DNA of 40,824 nucleotides from CAZKEG01 sp964601575 (GCA_964601575.1 CAZROA010000054.1:1-40824); one strand, 5' to 3'. Numbered from the stretch's first letter, positions 16,269 through 25,746 are shown. The notes: generated from the letters alone by a model not told the origin. Numbers and translations: made by a program.

Positions 16269-17342
16269 ATGTCCACCGTACTGGCACTGGACGTGGTCAT
16301 TGTTGGCGGAGGCAAAGGCTGTCATGCCATCCTTCAACTTTTTGAGGAATATGAGCCTAAGAACGTAAAGCTCAACATCCTTGGGGTGGCTGATATTAAT
16401 CCCGAGGCCCCGGGGCTTAGATATGCCAAACAAAAAGGGATCTATGTCGTCGACGATTTCCGAAAACTCTTCGAAAAATTCCCTCACATCGACCTCATTA
16501 TCGAGCTCACCGGCCTAGACGAGGTCTTAGAGGAAATCTTCAAATACAAACCAAAAAAGGCCAAGGTGATCGATCACGTAGGGGCGAGGCTCTTTTGGGA
16601 GATCATCGTCCTCTTTAGGGAAAAGAGCTTTTATGAACACAAACTGGCCCATATTGAATCCCTTAACGTCACCATGGAATTGGTTTGTCATCTGGCCCAT
16701 GAACTGAGAAACCCCCTCACCATCCTCGGGGGCCTCATTCGACGCATGGCCAAATATCCCGATCTACCCAAGGAGCTCGAGGAGCACGTTCGTATCATCT
16801 GTGATCAGGTAGACCGCCTGGAACAGGTGATGAAGGAACTGACCCGGGTAACCAAGCCGCTTAAATTGGAATTCGTCTCCACCAATCTCAACGAGCTGAT
16901 CAAAGAAGTCTGCCAAAGCTTTAAGGCCCAACTGCCACCTACTATCAGACTAGAAGTGCGCTTAGATCCGGATATTCCGGATATGTATATCGACCCAAGC
17001 CTACTGAGAGAAGCCCTCTGGCAACTCTTGAAAAACGCCTACGAAGCGGTTCAAGGCAAGGAAGACGGCTATATCATTGTGGAGACCAGACTTTGTTATG
17101 ACAGCTTGGCCATTGTCGTCATTGACAACGGTGTAGGCATGACCAAAGAGGTGCTGGAAAAGGCTACTCTGCCCTTTTTCACCACCAAGCCCCGGGCCTC
17201 TGGGCTTGGACTTTACCTGGTACAGAAGATCACCACGGCCCATGGTGGGAAACTTTTCATCCACAGTGAACCAGATCATGGCACGGTGGTGGCCATGGAA
17301 CTACCGGTGCGTTTCGTCGAACTGGTCGTCCCACCAGTGTAA
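16269..17342 (+). CDS. histidine kinase with N-terminal Rossmann-type domain
   Basis: 357 aa with no signal peptide or membrane helix, so a soluble kinase. Residues 8-110 form a Rossmann-like domain: VVIVGGGKGCHAIL matches the GxGxxG-type nucleotide-binding loop, then LGVADINPEAPG and IELTG as in NAD-binding domains. The kinase core follows: H-box HLAHELRNP with phosphoacceptor H144, N-box with N256 (LKNAYEA), G1 DNGVGM at 286 and G2 SGLGLYL at 311. It probably reports a soluble dinucleotide or metabolite (NAD(P), CoA) and phosphorylates a response regulator that is not encoded nearby. It starts one base after the rlmI-like stop. Ligand binding is inferred from the fold only. Confidence 0.87.
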   Translation: MSTVLALDVVIVGGGKGCHAILQLFEEYEPKNVKLNILGVADINPEAPGLRYAKQKGIYVVDDFRKLFEKFPHIDLIIELTGLDEVLEEIFKYKPKKAKVIDHVGARLFWEIIVLFREKSFYEHKLAHIESLNVTMELVCHLAHELRNPLTILGGLIRRMAKYPDLPKELEEHVRIICDQVDRLEQVMKELTRVTKPLKLEFVSTNLNELIKEVCQSFKAQLPPTIRLEVRLDPDIPDMYIDPSLLREALWQLLKNAYEAVQGKEDGYIIVETRLCYDSLAIVVIDNGVGMTKEVLEKATLPFFTTKPRASGLGLYLVQKITTAHGGKLFIHSEPDHGTVVAMELPVRFVELVVPPV

Positions 17343-17369
17343 TGGCCGCCCTTATGGCTGCCTTAAAAA

Positions 17370-17388
17370 GGCGGGATCAGATCCCGCC
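17370..17388. terminator. bidirectional terminator between the kinase and mrp genes
   Basis: GGCGGGATC (17370-17378) pairs with GATCCCGCC (17380-17388); the inner bases form the loop. Minus-strand RNA ends in UUUUU after the stem, so this is a standard terminator for the Mrp gene, which stops at 17393, only 5 bp away. Plus-strand RNA continues into CUGCUUAUUUGA, a weaker tail that could still stop the kinase operon ending at 17342. Confidence 0.8.
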
Positions 17389-17392
17389 CTGC

Positions 17393-18571
17393 TTATTTGA
17401 TAATCCCAGCAATATAGTCTTGAACCGCCATATCGGACTTGATCTTTTCCGGGATACCGGCCACCACCCGCACCCCCATACGATCGAGTTGATTTCGGAG
17501 TTCTTCGGAGAGCTTAGGGGTCAGGAGGTGGGTGACCACCTGCTCCTTAAGCCAAAGATCAAGAGGGGTATCCTCTGGACGTTTAATCACGTCTTTCACC
17601 AGGATCTGTCCCTTTTCTATGTCGTAGATGGCAAACATAGGGGCCGAATCTGCCTCTGGAGAGACCGTGGGGCCATCGACCGGGATGGCCAGACGCATAT
17701 AACGCCCTTCTTCCACGTCTCGGTAAAGTTCTTCGGTCGCTGCCACCACGTTACGGACGATTTCTTCAAAGGCCTCGGCGGTCTTTGACTCTGGATAAGC
17801 GGCGATCATCGGTTTACCAGCGTCACCGGCAAAGACCACCCGTGGGTCAACGGGAACACGCCCCAAAAAGCGAATACCCAGTTCCTCGGCTAGGCGTTCA
17901 CCACCACCCCGTTTGAAAAGATCGACCTCCTTGCCGCAGTGCGGACAGATAAAGCCACTCATGTTTTCCACCAACCCTAAGATGCGCATCTTGACCTTCT
18001 TGCAGAAGTTATAGGACTTTTTGACGTCGATAAGGGAAACCTCTTGCGGGGTGGTGACCAAAAGGGCATAGGCATCAGGAATAGTCTGAGCCACGGTAAG
18101 GGGTTCATCGCCGGTGCCTGGAGGGGCATCAATGATGAGATAATCAAGCTTTCCCCAATCTATATCGGCGATAAATTGACGGATGGCCGAAATCTTGAGC
18201 GGCCCACGCCAAATGATGGCCGAATCTTCACTGGGCAACAGGGGTTCGATCGAAAGGAACTTCAAGTTAGGGGAATACACAATGGCCCCGATCCTCCCGT
18301 CAGGGCGCCGTGGCAGACGCCCTCGGCGTAAGCCGAGCATCTTCGGGACATTCGGCCCATGAAGATCAACGTCTAAAAGACCGACCATAAAGTCCTGCAG
18401 GGAAAGACCTATGGCCAGATTCACCGCCACCGAACTCTTCCCCACGCCCCCTTTGCCAGACATGACCATGATCTTGTGTCGAATCTTCTGGAGCTGTTCC
18501 TGAAGGCGACGATCCTGATGTTCGAGGACCACACTTTTTTCTTGATCCAATCCCGCCGTCTGTTCCGCCAT
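17393..18571 (-). CDS. Mrp/NBP35-type Fe-S carrier ATPase with NifX-like C-terminus
   Basis: 392 aa. The deviant Walker A loop GKGGVGKSS is at 39-47, with the Walker B-like DYLIIDAPPGTGDE further on, as in Mrp/ApbC Fe-S cluster carriers. A CPHC pair (about residue 220) is the expected bridging-cluster ligand site. From about residue 288 a second domain (MRLAIPVDGPTVSPEADSA) matches the NifX/NifB dinitrogenase cofactor-binding fold; such Mrp-NifX fusions occur in sulfate reducers and archaea. It probably loads Fe-S clusters on target proteins in the cytoplasm. The open frame extends to 18646, but GGAGGG 6 bases before the ATG at 18571 fixes the start. It is divergent from holA and has its own terminator. 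Confidence 0.9.
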   Translation of the reverse strand: MAEQTAGLDQEKSVVLEHQDRRLQEQLQKIRHKIMVMSGKGGVGKSSVAVNLAIGLSLQDFMVGLLDVDLHGPNVPKMLGLRRGRLPRRPDGRIGAIVYSPNLKFLSIEPLLPSEDSAIIWRGPLKISAIRQFIADIDWGKLDYLIIDAPPGTGDEPLTVAQTIPDAYALLVTTPQEVSLIDVKKSYNFCKKVKMRILGLVENMSGFICPHCGKEVDLFKRGGGERLAEELGIRFLGRVPVDPRVVFAGDAGKPMIAAYPESKTAEAFEEIVRNVVAATEELYRDVEEGRYMRLAIPVDGPTVSPEADSAPMFAIYDIEKGQILVKDVIKRPEDTPLDLWLKEQVVTHLLTPKLSEELRNQLDRMGVRVVAGIPEKIKSDMAVQDYIAGIIK

Positions 18572-18746
18572 CTCTAACCCTCCTTCAATTTTCGGGCTAC
18601 ACGTTACCAAGGAGATGGGCAAGCGGCAAGCGGTATTGAGACTCAAATATAATAAACCTCACCTTCATGGAAAAAATATTCTAGACTTCCCAGCCTCTGA
18701 GAGTGCGGTTTTAATAAATAAAAAATTCGACTGGTATGGCTTAACG

Positions 18747-19844
18747 ATGCCCATTTTTCAGCGCCATCACTTTGCCCGCCTCCTCACCCTGGCTGAAAAA
18801 GGCCGTATCGCCCCCCTTTATCTCTTTCAAGGTGATCTCGGCGTAGCCAGGGAGTTGGTGCGTAAGTTGGCTAAGGCCTTGGTCTCACAAGGGGCCCTGA
18901 TCGAAGAATACGACCTGGCTGAAGAAGATCTCCAAAAGATCAAACTGAGCCTTACCTCTCCGGCCCTCCTCGGACGAAAGGTAGTGGTCGCTGGTGGTCC
19001 TCAGGAAAAATTGATCGAAGAGGTCTCTCGAGAGATCGTCGCCCTCCTTGAGATCGGAAAACAAAACCAAACCTTGATCTTTTCGGTGGAAGAAATAGAA
19101 ACAAATCACCCTCTTTATCGATACGCCGAAAAACAAGGGGTGATCGTCCCGCTCAAGAAGGTCCGCAGGCCCAAAGATCTGGTCCGGTATGAATTACCGG
19201 ATCTATTGGCGGAATTGGGCAAAAAGATGGATCGTCTGACCGCTGAACTACTCCTTGAAATGGTTGGTGACGACCCAGCGGCCCTGCGCCAAGAAGTAGA
19301 AAAACTGGCCTTGTATGTAGGAGAGGCCCCGGTTATTACCAAGGAAGACGTTCTCACTTTGGTTTCGGCCAGGCCAGAACAAGCCCCTTACACCTTGATC
19401 GAGGCCTTATTTACCCATGGGCCTGATCAGGCCTTAAAGCTCCTTCGAGATCTTGTAGAACAGGGAATACCTTATCTAGTCTTGGTCGCTACCCTGGCCA
19501 CCTTTTTTAAACGCCTATGGCTCCTCAAATATATGATCTCACAGGAGGAATCCCTTCGTTTGACCAGAGATTATCAGGCCTTTCGCCAAGGGCTTGAGAC
19601 CGCCAAAAAGACCCTCTGGGGAGAGAGACCTCCTCGGGTACTGGCTAATCTCCACCCCTATGCCCTCTTTCGCTTGAGACGTTATGCCGAGACCTTGTCC
19701 GAGGAGAAGATCAAAAATTTACTCCTCGAACTGGCCCTAATGGATGAAGCCTTAAAGAGCAGACCTGTCTCTCCAGAAGACCTATTCTACGCCTTTTTCC
19801 TCAAGGCCAGAGGGATAGATTCCAAAAAGGCCTTGTGGGCTTAA
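18747..19844 (+). CDS. holA: DNA polymerase III subunit delta
   Basis: 365 aa, close to the usual 340-aa length. The delta subunit is a clamp-loader arm that opens the beta sliding clamp. It follows the HolA pattern: LYLFQGDLG at the N-terminus, DPAALRQEVEKLALY near residue 175 and a C-terminal helical collar. The open frame reaches back to 18615, but the upstream sequence lies in the mrp promoter region and does not look like protein; MPIFQRHHFARLL at 18747 is the sensible start although its ribosome binding site is weak. TTTAAT around 18709 could be a -10 box. Its stop overlaps the stop of the convergent P-type ATPase by 4 bp (TTAA). Confidence 0.82.
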   Translation: MPIFQRHHFARLLTLAEKGRIAPLYLFQGDLGVARELVRKLAKALVSQGALIEEYDLAEEDLQKIKLSLTSPALLGRKVVVAGGPQEKLIEEVSREIVALLEIGKQNQTLIFSVEEIETNHPLYRYAEKQGVIVPLKKVRRPKDLVRYELPDLLAELGKKMDRLTAELLLEMVGDDPAALRQEVEKLALYVGEAPVITKEDVLTLVSARPEQAPYTLIEALFTHGPDQALKLLRDLVEQGIPYLVLVATLATFFKRLWLLKYMISQEESLRLTRDYQAFRQGLETAKKTLWGERPPRVLANLHPYALFRLRRYAETLSEEKIKNLLLELALMDEALKSRPVSPEDLFYAFFLKARGIDSKKALWA

Positions 19845-22537
19845 CGGACCTTCAGGCGGTTGAGGACCCATTTCGTCCCTTCGCTTACTGGGAGGAGTAA
19901 GAGCCCCAACCCGATAAGCAACAACCATTCGCTTAAGGGCACGGGGTAGGCCTTGATGATGGGACGTAGCTGGTCTATCTCGATCATCACCGCCATGAGA
20001 ACAATCTCTCCGATCACCGCCAAATTGAGCCATTGGTTAGAGAAGGGGCCTATTTTGAAGAGAGAAAGGTGATCCGAACGGGCACAATAGGCAGCCACCA
20101 TTTCTATCAAGACAAAACCGATTAACAAAAGAGTCCGGGCCTTGGTGACCAGGACGTCATGGGGAAGGCCTTCGGGATTGGCCTTGATGTAGTAATCAAA
20201 AAAGGGCAGCAAGACGAGGCTGATGGTCAGGGCGATCATGGCGATCAAGGTGATCATTCGCGGAGTAAAGACACTTTCTCCTGGAGGCCGCGGAGGACGT
20301 TTCATTAGATCCGGGGCTGGGGGGTCTACCCCCAGGGCTAAGGCCGGAGGGCCATCGGTCAAAAGATTGATCCAAAGGATTTGAATAGCCAGCAATGGCA
20401 CCGGAAGCCCAAAGAAAAAGGCCGAGGTGAGGACGATTATCTCGGCGATGTTAGCCGAAAGCAGATAGAGTAGATACTTCTTGATATTGTCGTAGATGGC
20501 CCGGCCCTCCCTCACCGCCTTGACGATGGTGGCAAAGTTGTCATCGGTGAGGATCATGGCCGCGGCCTCTTTGGCCACTTCGGTCCCGGTAATCCCCATG
20601 GCCACGCCGATATCGGCCCGTTTTAAGGCCGGGGCATCATTTACCCCGTCTCCAGTGACCGCCACCACTTCATTAAGGGCCCTGAGGGCGGTTACAATGC
20701 GCAGCTTGTGTTCGGGAGAAACACGGGCAAAGACGACCACTTTTTTGAGCCTGGCCTTCAAGGTCTCATCGTCGATCTTTTCCACTTCCTGCCCGGTCAT
20801 CACTATTTCCGCACTGGGCTCAGAGACCAACCCCAGTTCTTTGGCGATGGCTGAAGCAGTCAAGGGATGATCCCCGGTGATCATAATCACCCTGATCCCG
20901 GCCGCCCGACACTCTCTGATGGCCTCTTTGGCCTCTTCCCGTGGGGGATCGATCATTCCCTGAAGACCGCAAAAGATAAGGCCTTCTTCCAGGTGGTCCC
21001 GATCGTAATCAGGCCCTACTTCTTTATAAGCAAAGGCCATGACCCGCAGGGCGCGGGAGGCCATCTCTTCGGTGTATTTTCGGATTAAGGAACGATCTCG
21101 TTCCTCCAAGGGCTTGACCTTCCCCCCAACCAATATATATCCACACCTGGAAAGTACTTGTTCCGTGGCCCCTTTGGTCAGGACAAAGAGCCTCCCTCCT
21201 TTCCCTTTGACCACCACGGTCATGAGCTTGCGTTCCGAATCAAAAGGTATTTCATCAAGCCGAGTAAATCCTTCTCGTCTGAGACCGGCCTTTAGGGCGG
21301 ATACCAAGAGGGCGGCCTCGGTCGGATCACCAACTACTTTGACCTGGCCTTCTTGTTCTTCCAAATGGGCGTCATTACAAAGGAGACCGATCAGGAGAGT
21401 CCACCATAAAGGAGTTTCTGGCTCCGGGCTCACCGGGGCCTGCCCTAGCAAAAGGCGTCCTTCCAAGGCATAACCAGAGCCCTCTACCTGAAAGACCTTC
21501 TCATCGGCATAGATCTCCCGCACGGTCATTTCGTTTTTGGTCAGCGTACCGGTCTTATCGGTACAGATGACCGTGGTACACCCCAAGGTCTCCACCGCGG
21601 GGAGACGTTTGACAATGGCGTGGTGTTTGGCCATACGCGAGACACCGATGGCCAAGGCCCCGGTAACCACCGCTGGCAAGGCCTCGGGTACGGCGGCTAC
21701 AGCCAGAGAGACGCCCCAAATAAACATATCCAACCAGGAATACCCCTTGGCCACACCGATGACCGTGGCCAAGGCACAGATGAGCAGAGAAATACCTCCC
21801 AACCAACGACCGATGACCGCCAGACGTTCTTCAAGCGGGGTCTTTTCCTCCTCGATGGCCTGGATCATGCCGGCGATCCGGCCAAATTCAGTCTGTTTTC
21901 CCGTGGCCACCACCACCGCCACCCCGCGGCCATAAGTCACGGTCGTGGCGGCAAAGACCATATTTTGACGATCGCCAATGGAGGACTCCTCTGGCAAGAC
22001 CACTTCGGCCTGTTTTTCCACCGGTACGGATTCACCAGTAAGAGGGGCCTCATCCACCCGGAGGTTTACCGCCTCAAGCAGACGGGCATCAGCGGCCACC
22101 TTGTCTCCGGCAGCAAGGATAAGGATATCCCCTGGGACGACCTCACGGGCTGGAATTTTTTTCTCGTGCCCTTGACGCCTTACCGTGGCCTCAGGGGTAG
22201 CCATGGCCCTAAGGGCGGCCACCGCTCGATCCGCTCGCCATTCCTGAATAAACCCAAGGATGGCGCAAGCAAAGACGATGACCGAGATGACTACGGCGTC
22301 CAGTTTCTCACCTAAAAAATAGGAAATCACCGCCGCAATCAAAAGGATCACGATGAGGATGCTCTTGAACTGATCGAGAAAGATCTTCCAGGCCGGGGTG
22401 GTCTTTACCTCTTCCAGTTCATTAAGGCCATAACGCAAGAGCCGCTTTCTGACTTCTTCTTCCGAAAGCCCAGAAAGAGAGGTCTCTAGGAGCTTTAAAA
22501 CCTCTTCTTTGGTTAGGGTATGCCAAGGTCTTTTCAT
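19841..22537 (-). CDS. Ca2+-type P-type ATPase (P2A, SERCA/PMR1-like)
   Basis: 898 aa. All P-type hallmarks are present: TGES (about 167-170) in the actuator domain, phosphorylated D327 in DKTGTLT, TGDHPLT, and GDGVNDAPALK. Ion-site residues fit P2A pumps: PEALP in M4 (SERCA E309 region), LSANIAEI in M5 (N and E kept) and LLWINLLTDG-like QILWINLLTDG in M6 (N, T and D kept). It has about ten membrane segments and an N-terminal cation ATPase domain. It should export Ca2+, possibly Mn2+, across the inner membrane. A TTG at 22546 is an alternative start; neither start has a good ribosome binding site. The stop overlaps that of holA. The gene lies downstream of the TonB operon on the same strand with a 60-bp gap. 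Confidence 0.88.
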   Translation of the reverse strand: MKRPWHTLTKEEVLKLLETSLSGLSEEEVRKRLLRYGLNELEEVKTTPAWKIFLDQFKSILIVILLIAAVISYFLGEKLDAVVISVIVFACAILGFIQEWRADRAVAALRAMATPEATVRRQGHEKKIPAREVVPGDILILAAGDKVAADARLLEAVNLRVDEAPLTGESVPVEKQAEVVLPEESSIGDRQNMVFAATTVTYGRGVAVVVATGKQTEFGRIAGMIQAIEEEKTPLEERLAVIGRWLGGISLLICALATVIGVAKGYSWLDMFIWGVSLAVAAVPEALPAVVTGALAIGVSRMAKHHAIVKRLPAVETLGCTTVICTDKTGTLTKNEMTVREIYADEKVFQVEGSGYALEGRLLLGQAPVSPEPETPLWWTLLIGLLCNDAHLEEQEGQVKVVGDPTEAALLVSALKAGLRREGFTRLDEIPFDSERKLMTVVVKGKGGRLFVLTKGATEQVLSRCGYILVGGKVKPLEERDRSLIRKYTEEMASRALRVMAFAYKEVGPDYDRDHLEEGLIFCGLQGMIDPPREEAKEAIRECRAAGIRVIMITGDHPLTASAIAKELGLVSEPSAEIVMTGQEVEKIDDETLKARLKKVVVFARVSPEHKLRIVTALRALNEVVAVTGDGVNDAPALKRADIGVAMGITGTEVAKEAAAMILTDDNFATIVKAVREGRAIYDNIKKYLLYLLSANIAEIIVLTSAFFFGLPVPLLAIQILWINLLTDGPPALALGVDPPAPDLMKRPPRPPGESVFTPRMITLIAMIALTISLVLLPFFDYYIKANPEGLPHDVLVTKARTLLLIGFVLIEMVAAYCARSDHLSLFKIGPFSNQWLNLAVIGEIVLMAVMIEIDQLRPIIKAYPVPLSEWLLLIGLGLLLLPVSEGTKWVLNRLKVR

Positions 22538-22597
22538 CTTGGCCAAACACTAATCGCCTGCTAAGGCCTCATCAAGGGAAAGAGTCCCATGAAAAGA

Positions 22598-23284
22598 TCA
22601 CTTTTTTAGCCAGAAGTTTATGGTGATGACAAAGGAGAGCTCTTTTTCTTGATCATAAGGTGAAGGGGCCGGAGGAAAGGGAGCAGCCGACCTTACAGCC
22701 TTGAGCGCAGCCTGATCAAGCATTTTTATCCCCGAAGATTTAAGGACCTCTGCCCGGAGCAATTTACCCTGGCCACTAAGGGTAAAACGCAGTTTGACTG
22801 TGCCTTCAAGGCCCATCTCCCTAGCCGGGAGGGGATAGCGCTTGGCCCTTTCAATCTTGGCCCGAATCATGGTGGCATAGGCCTGAAAACGATCCTTGGC
22901 CGCCTTGAGTTCACCAAGGATCGCTTGAGGATCAACCAAAGGCGCTAAGGGTTTAAGATCATTCAGGGCCTCCTCAGGGGAAAGCGAAAGCCCTTTTTCT
23001 TGGGGAGGGATGAGTTTGGCCTTTACCGGTAAGGCATCTTTCGGAAGGGACCTAAAAGCAGAAGCCCTGGTCGGCAAAAAGGTCCTTGGAGGGGCCAAAG
23101 GGGTGGGAAGATGAGATTCCAGGCCTTTAGATGGTTTAGTGCTGGTCAACTCGATGGGGATATAGAGCCAATGCCTGGGGGTAATAAGCCCGCATATCTT
23201 TAAAATGAGGAGGAGGTGAATCAGGGCCGAGACACAGATAAGTCCCCACAGGAGGTAATTGGGGCTCTTTTCTTTGGTTATCAT
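22598..23284 (-). CDS. tonB: TonB-family energy transducer
   Basis: 228 aa. One N-terminal membrane helix (about 11-32) anchors the protein in the inner membrane. A Pro-, Lys- and Leu-rich periplasmic linker follows (about 45-130), then a C-terminal TonB domain (about 135-228) with YPLPAREMGLEGTVKLRF and SGIKMLDQAALKAV, the family's most typical motifs. It transmits proton-motive force from ExbB-ExbD to outer-membrane receptors. Start and exbD stop overlap by one base (TAATG). No TonB-dependent receptor is encoded in the window, so the receptor is elsewhere. Confidence 0.88.
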   Translation of the reverse strand: MITKEKSPNYLLWGLICVSALIHLLLILKICGLITPRHWLYIPIELTSTKPSKGLESHLPTPLAPPRTFLPTRASAFRSLPKDALPVKAKLIPPQEKGLSLSPEEALNDLKPLAPLVDPQAILGELKAAKDRFQAYATMIRAKIERAKRYPLPAREMGLEGTVKLRFTLSGQGKLLRAEVLKSSGIKMLDQAALKAVRSAAPFPPAPSPYDQEKELSFVITINFWLKK

Positions 23285-23685
23285 TATGGTTGTTCGGTGG
23301 CTAGGAATAGCTTTTGGGCCCCGGCGGCCCGGGCAATATCCATGGCCTTAACCGCTCGGTTTAAGATCACCTCGCGATCGGCCTTGATCACCACCACCCG
23401 ATCAGGGTTTGTCTTGAGGGCCTCCTTGAGAGAGACCAGCAGTTCTCGGGCTGAAACTTCTCTTTTGCCCAGAAAAAAATGCCCGGCCTTGTTCACGTAG
23501 ATATTGATCGGTTCTTCCTGCTGAGGAGAGGCCTTCTGGGCTTGGGGCAGTCTTACGCTGATCCCTTCCTCGGCCAAAAAATTGGTCGTGAGCAAGAAAT
23601 AAATGAGGAGGAGAAAAACAATGTCGATCAGGGCCGTAAGAGGCCACTGGATCTCCGGCCTTTTTCTCTTCCTAACCTTGAGCAC
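23284..23685 (-). CDS. exbD: ExbD/TolR-type biopolymer transport protein
   Basis: 133 aa, the usual length. One membrane helix near residues 16-38 contains the key proton-carrying Asp (PLTALIDIVFLLLIYFL, D22), followed by the periplasmic domain ending in IARAAGAQKLFLAT. It works with ExbB as the proton-driven motor for TonB. It starts at GTG with AAGGAG a few bases upstream, and its first 14 bp overlap exbB, so translation is likely coupled. Confidence 0.9.
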   Translation of the reverse strand: MLKVRKRKRPEIQWPLTALIDIVFLLLIYFLLTTNFLAEEGISVRLPQAQKASPQQEEPINIYVNKAGHFFLGKREVSARELLVSLKEALKTNPDRVVVIKADREVILNRAVKAMDIARAAGAQKLFLATEQP

Positions 23686-24292
23686 CCTCCCTCTCCTTTA
23701 AGGCCTTGAGCAAGACGACCGCTGCTTCTTCCATCTCCGCCTGTAAGGCATCTATCTTTCCGTTTAGATACGAATAGGCCATGATTACCGGAATAGCCAC
23801 CGAAAGTCCGACGGCTGTAGTCAACATGGCCTCCCAGATACCACCGGCAAGGACCGAGGCATTCACCTTCCCCCCCAGGCGTTCGATGGCCATAAAGGCC
23901 TTGATCATCCCGATCACCGTGCCCAAGAGTCCGAGCAAAGGAGTAATATTGCCCATTAGGGCCAGGCTTCCGAGATAGCGAGAGAGATGACGGACCTCTC
24001 TTTCGATGGCATGAGAGAGGACCGTCTCCACGGTCTCCCTGTCTCCGCCACAGACCGAAAGCCCCTCATCAAGCACACGAGAGACGGCACTTTCCTGTTT
24101 GGCCGCCAAGGCCCGAGCAGCTTCAACATCTCCCCTGACCACTGCACTGTAAACCCCCTCGACCAGGGAAGGATCTTTGAGACGGGCCTGCCTCAAACGA
24201 ATCAATCTCTCCAAAAAGATGGCCAGGGCGATGACCGAACAGGCAAAGATAGGAATGAGAAGAAGGCCTCCTTTAGCCAAGAGCCCGATCAA
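23672..24292 (-). CDS. exbB: ExbB/TolQ/MotA-type proton channel protein
   Basis: 206 aa. Three membrane segments are visible: about 4-25, a hydrophobic pair near 107-132 (LGSLALMGNITPLLGLLGTV, a strong family motif) and about 150-175 (AMLTTAVGLSVAIPVIMAY). It forms the pentameric channel around ExbD. The start is TTG inside the preceding gene's stop (4-bp overlap) and is supported by GGAGGAGGT 9 bases upstream. Confidence 0.9.
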   Translation of the reverse strand: MIGLLAKGGLLLIPIFACSVIALAIFLERLIRLRQARLKDPSLVEGVYSAVVRGDVEAARALAAKQESAVSRVLDEGLSVCGGDRETVETVLSHAIEREVRHLSRYLGSLALMGNITPLLGLLGTVIGMIKAFMAIERLGGKVNASVLAGGIWEAMLTTAVGLSVAIPVIMAYSYLNGKIDALQAEMEEAAVVLLKALKEREGAQG

Positions 24293-25659
24293 GGCGTGGT
24301 TACCTCCTCCACAAGATCCGGTTTCCCGTCACCGTCTACATCTCGTTTCAAAAGCACCAGGGTATCACCTTGATATTCCTGCCACAGGTCTGGTTTTCCG
24401 TCGCCATTTAGGTCACGCACCAGTTCTTTGGTCCCATTGGGGTGGTAAAAGATTCTGATTTCTGGATGGCCATCGTGATCCAGATCTTCTTCATAAAGCA
24501 CCGGTTTCTCGTGCTGGTAATGCCAAGTAATTACTTTCCCCTTTTGATAACAGACAAGTTTTATCACTTCTCCCTTGTCGTTATAAAAGAACCTTTTGGT
24601 CACTTTCCCCGAGGGTCGGCGGACCTCTACCTGACTCAGGTATCCGTTTCGATAAAAGGCCACCTTTTCAAGGACCCCATCTCGATCTTGATCGAGTTCC
24701 AGTCGAGATAGAGTTTGGCCTTGATAGAATTCCCTCTTGGACAATCTCCCCTTTTCAAAATAAAGGACTTCTTTGAGTCTCCCGGCCTGATAGAGTTCCT
24801 TCTTCTCCGGTCGACCGTCTCCGTCTCGATCAAAGAGCACCTCTTTTAGCTGGCCCTGAGAAAAGGAAGAAACGATCTCTGGTTGGCCATCCCGGTTTCG
24901 ATCTAATAAGACTTGCTTTGGATGCCCTTGTTGATCATAGACAGTCTTCTTCTCAAAGAAACCGTCCTGATCCAGGTCTTCGAGAAGGAAGACCAGTTTT
25001 CCGCCTTGGTAGATATAGCTCTTCTCAAATCTCCCGTCTTTGTTTGCGTCTTCAAGGAGCTTAATCAAGCGACCGTTTTGGTAATAGAAGATCTTTTCCG
25101 GTTGACCATTTTGGTCACTATCGATCTCCCGGCGCAAAATCCTTTTGACAAGCGGCCCCTTGGTCTTTGGGTCTAGAAAGATGGTCTCGGTGAGATTTCG
25201 ATTATGCCGAACGATCTTCAACGGGGAGAGATGATCCAAAAAAATAATCTCCTCCGGCCTCCCGTCTCGATCGCGATCATAGGTAATCTTTATCGGGACA
25301 CGGCCCTTGAAATAGATGGTCTTTTCAAGATAGCCGTCTCGATCCTCATCTTCCTGTTTTTTAAAAGGGGCTCCGGCTTCAAAGTAGGTTATTACCTCTG
25401 GATGAGCATTGTGGTCTTGGTCTATCTCGATCTTTGAGATCTGTCCGTTTTTGAAGAATTCATAGCGTTCCGGGCGCCCATCGCGATCAAGGTCTATCTC
25501 CACCCGAACTATTTGATTCCCTTGAAGATAGACCCTTTGCTCCGGGAAACCGTCTTTATCGGCATCGCGTTGGAAGGTCCTAAGCCCGGCTGAGGCCATA
25601 ACATCAAGGATTAACCACAAACAGACTACCATGAGGAATAATCTAAAATAGTCCTTCAT
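24289..25659 (-). CDS. exported protein of about 14 Asp-rich calcium-loop-like repeats
   Basis: 456 aa. The ATG at 25659 begins a signal peptide (LFLMVVCLWLILDVMASA); a longer frame from TTG at 25689 would add ten residues in front. From residue 32 to the end the protein is a tandem array of about 24-residue units, each opening with D-x-[DN]-x-[DN]-G and then xPE plus two short strands. Fourteen units keep the motif (for example DLDRDGRPE and DVDGDGKPD); a fifteenth (HNRNLTET) has lost it. Such loops in dockerin and thrombospondin type 3 repeats bind Ca2+. The repeats cover about 24310-25566 at DNA level. It leads the ExbB-ExbD-TonB operon with a strong promoter in front. Its role in TonB function is unknown; a periplasmic Ca2+-binding or scaffold protein is my inference. 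Confidence 0.85.
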   Translation of the reverse strand: MKDYFRLFLMVVCLWLILDVMASAGLRTFQRDADKDGFPEQRVYLQGNQIVRVEIDLDRDGRPERYEFFKNGQISKIEIDQDHNAHPEVITYFEAGAPFKKQEDEDRDGYLEKTIYFKGRVPIKITYDRDRDGRPEEIIFLDHLSPLKIVRHNRNLTETIFLDPKTKGPLVKRILRREIDSDQNGQPEKIFYYQNGRLIKLLEDANKDGRFEKSYIYQGGKLVFLLEDLDQDGFFEKKTVYDQQGHPKQVLLDRNRDGQPEIVSSFSQGQLKEVLFDRDGDGRPEKKELYQAGRLKEVLYFEKGRLSKREFYQGQTLSRLELDQDRDGVLEKVAFYRNGYLSQVEVRRPSGKVTKRFFYNDKGEVIKLVCYQKGKVITWHYQHEKPVLYEEDLDHDGHPEIRIFYHPNGTKELVRDLNGDGKPDLWQEYQGDTLVLLKRDVDGDGKPDLVEEVTTP

Positions 25660-25746
25660 TTTCGTGTCACGATCGGTCCTTAGGGTCAAATCCGCCCGTT
25701 GATAAAGGCTTTTATTTTACGAAATATAGACCGGATAGGAAATAGC

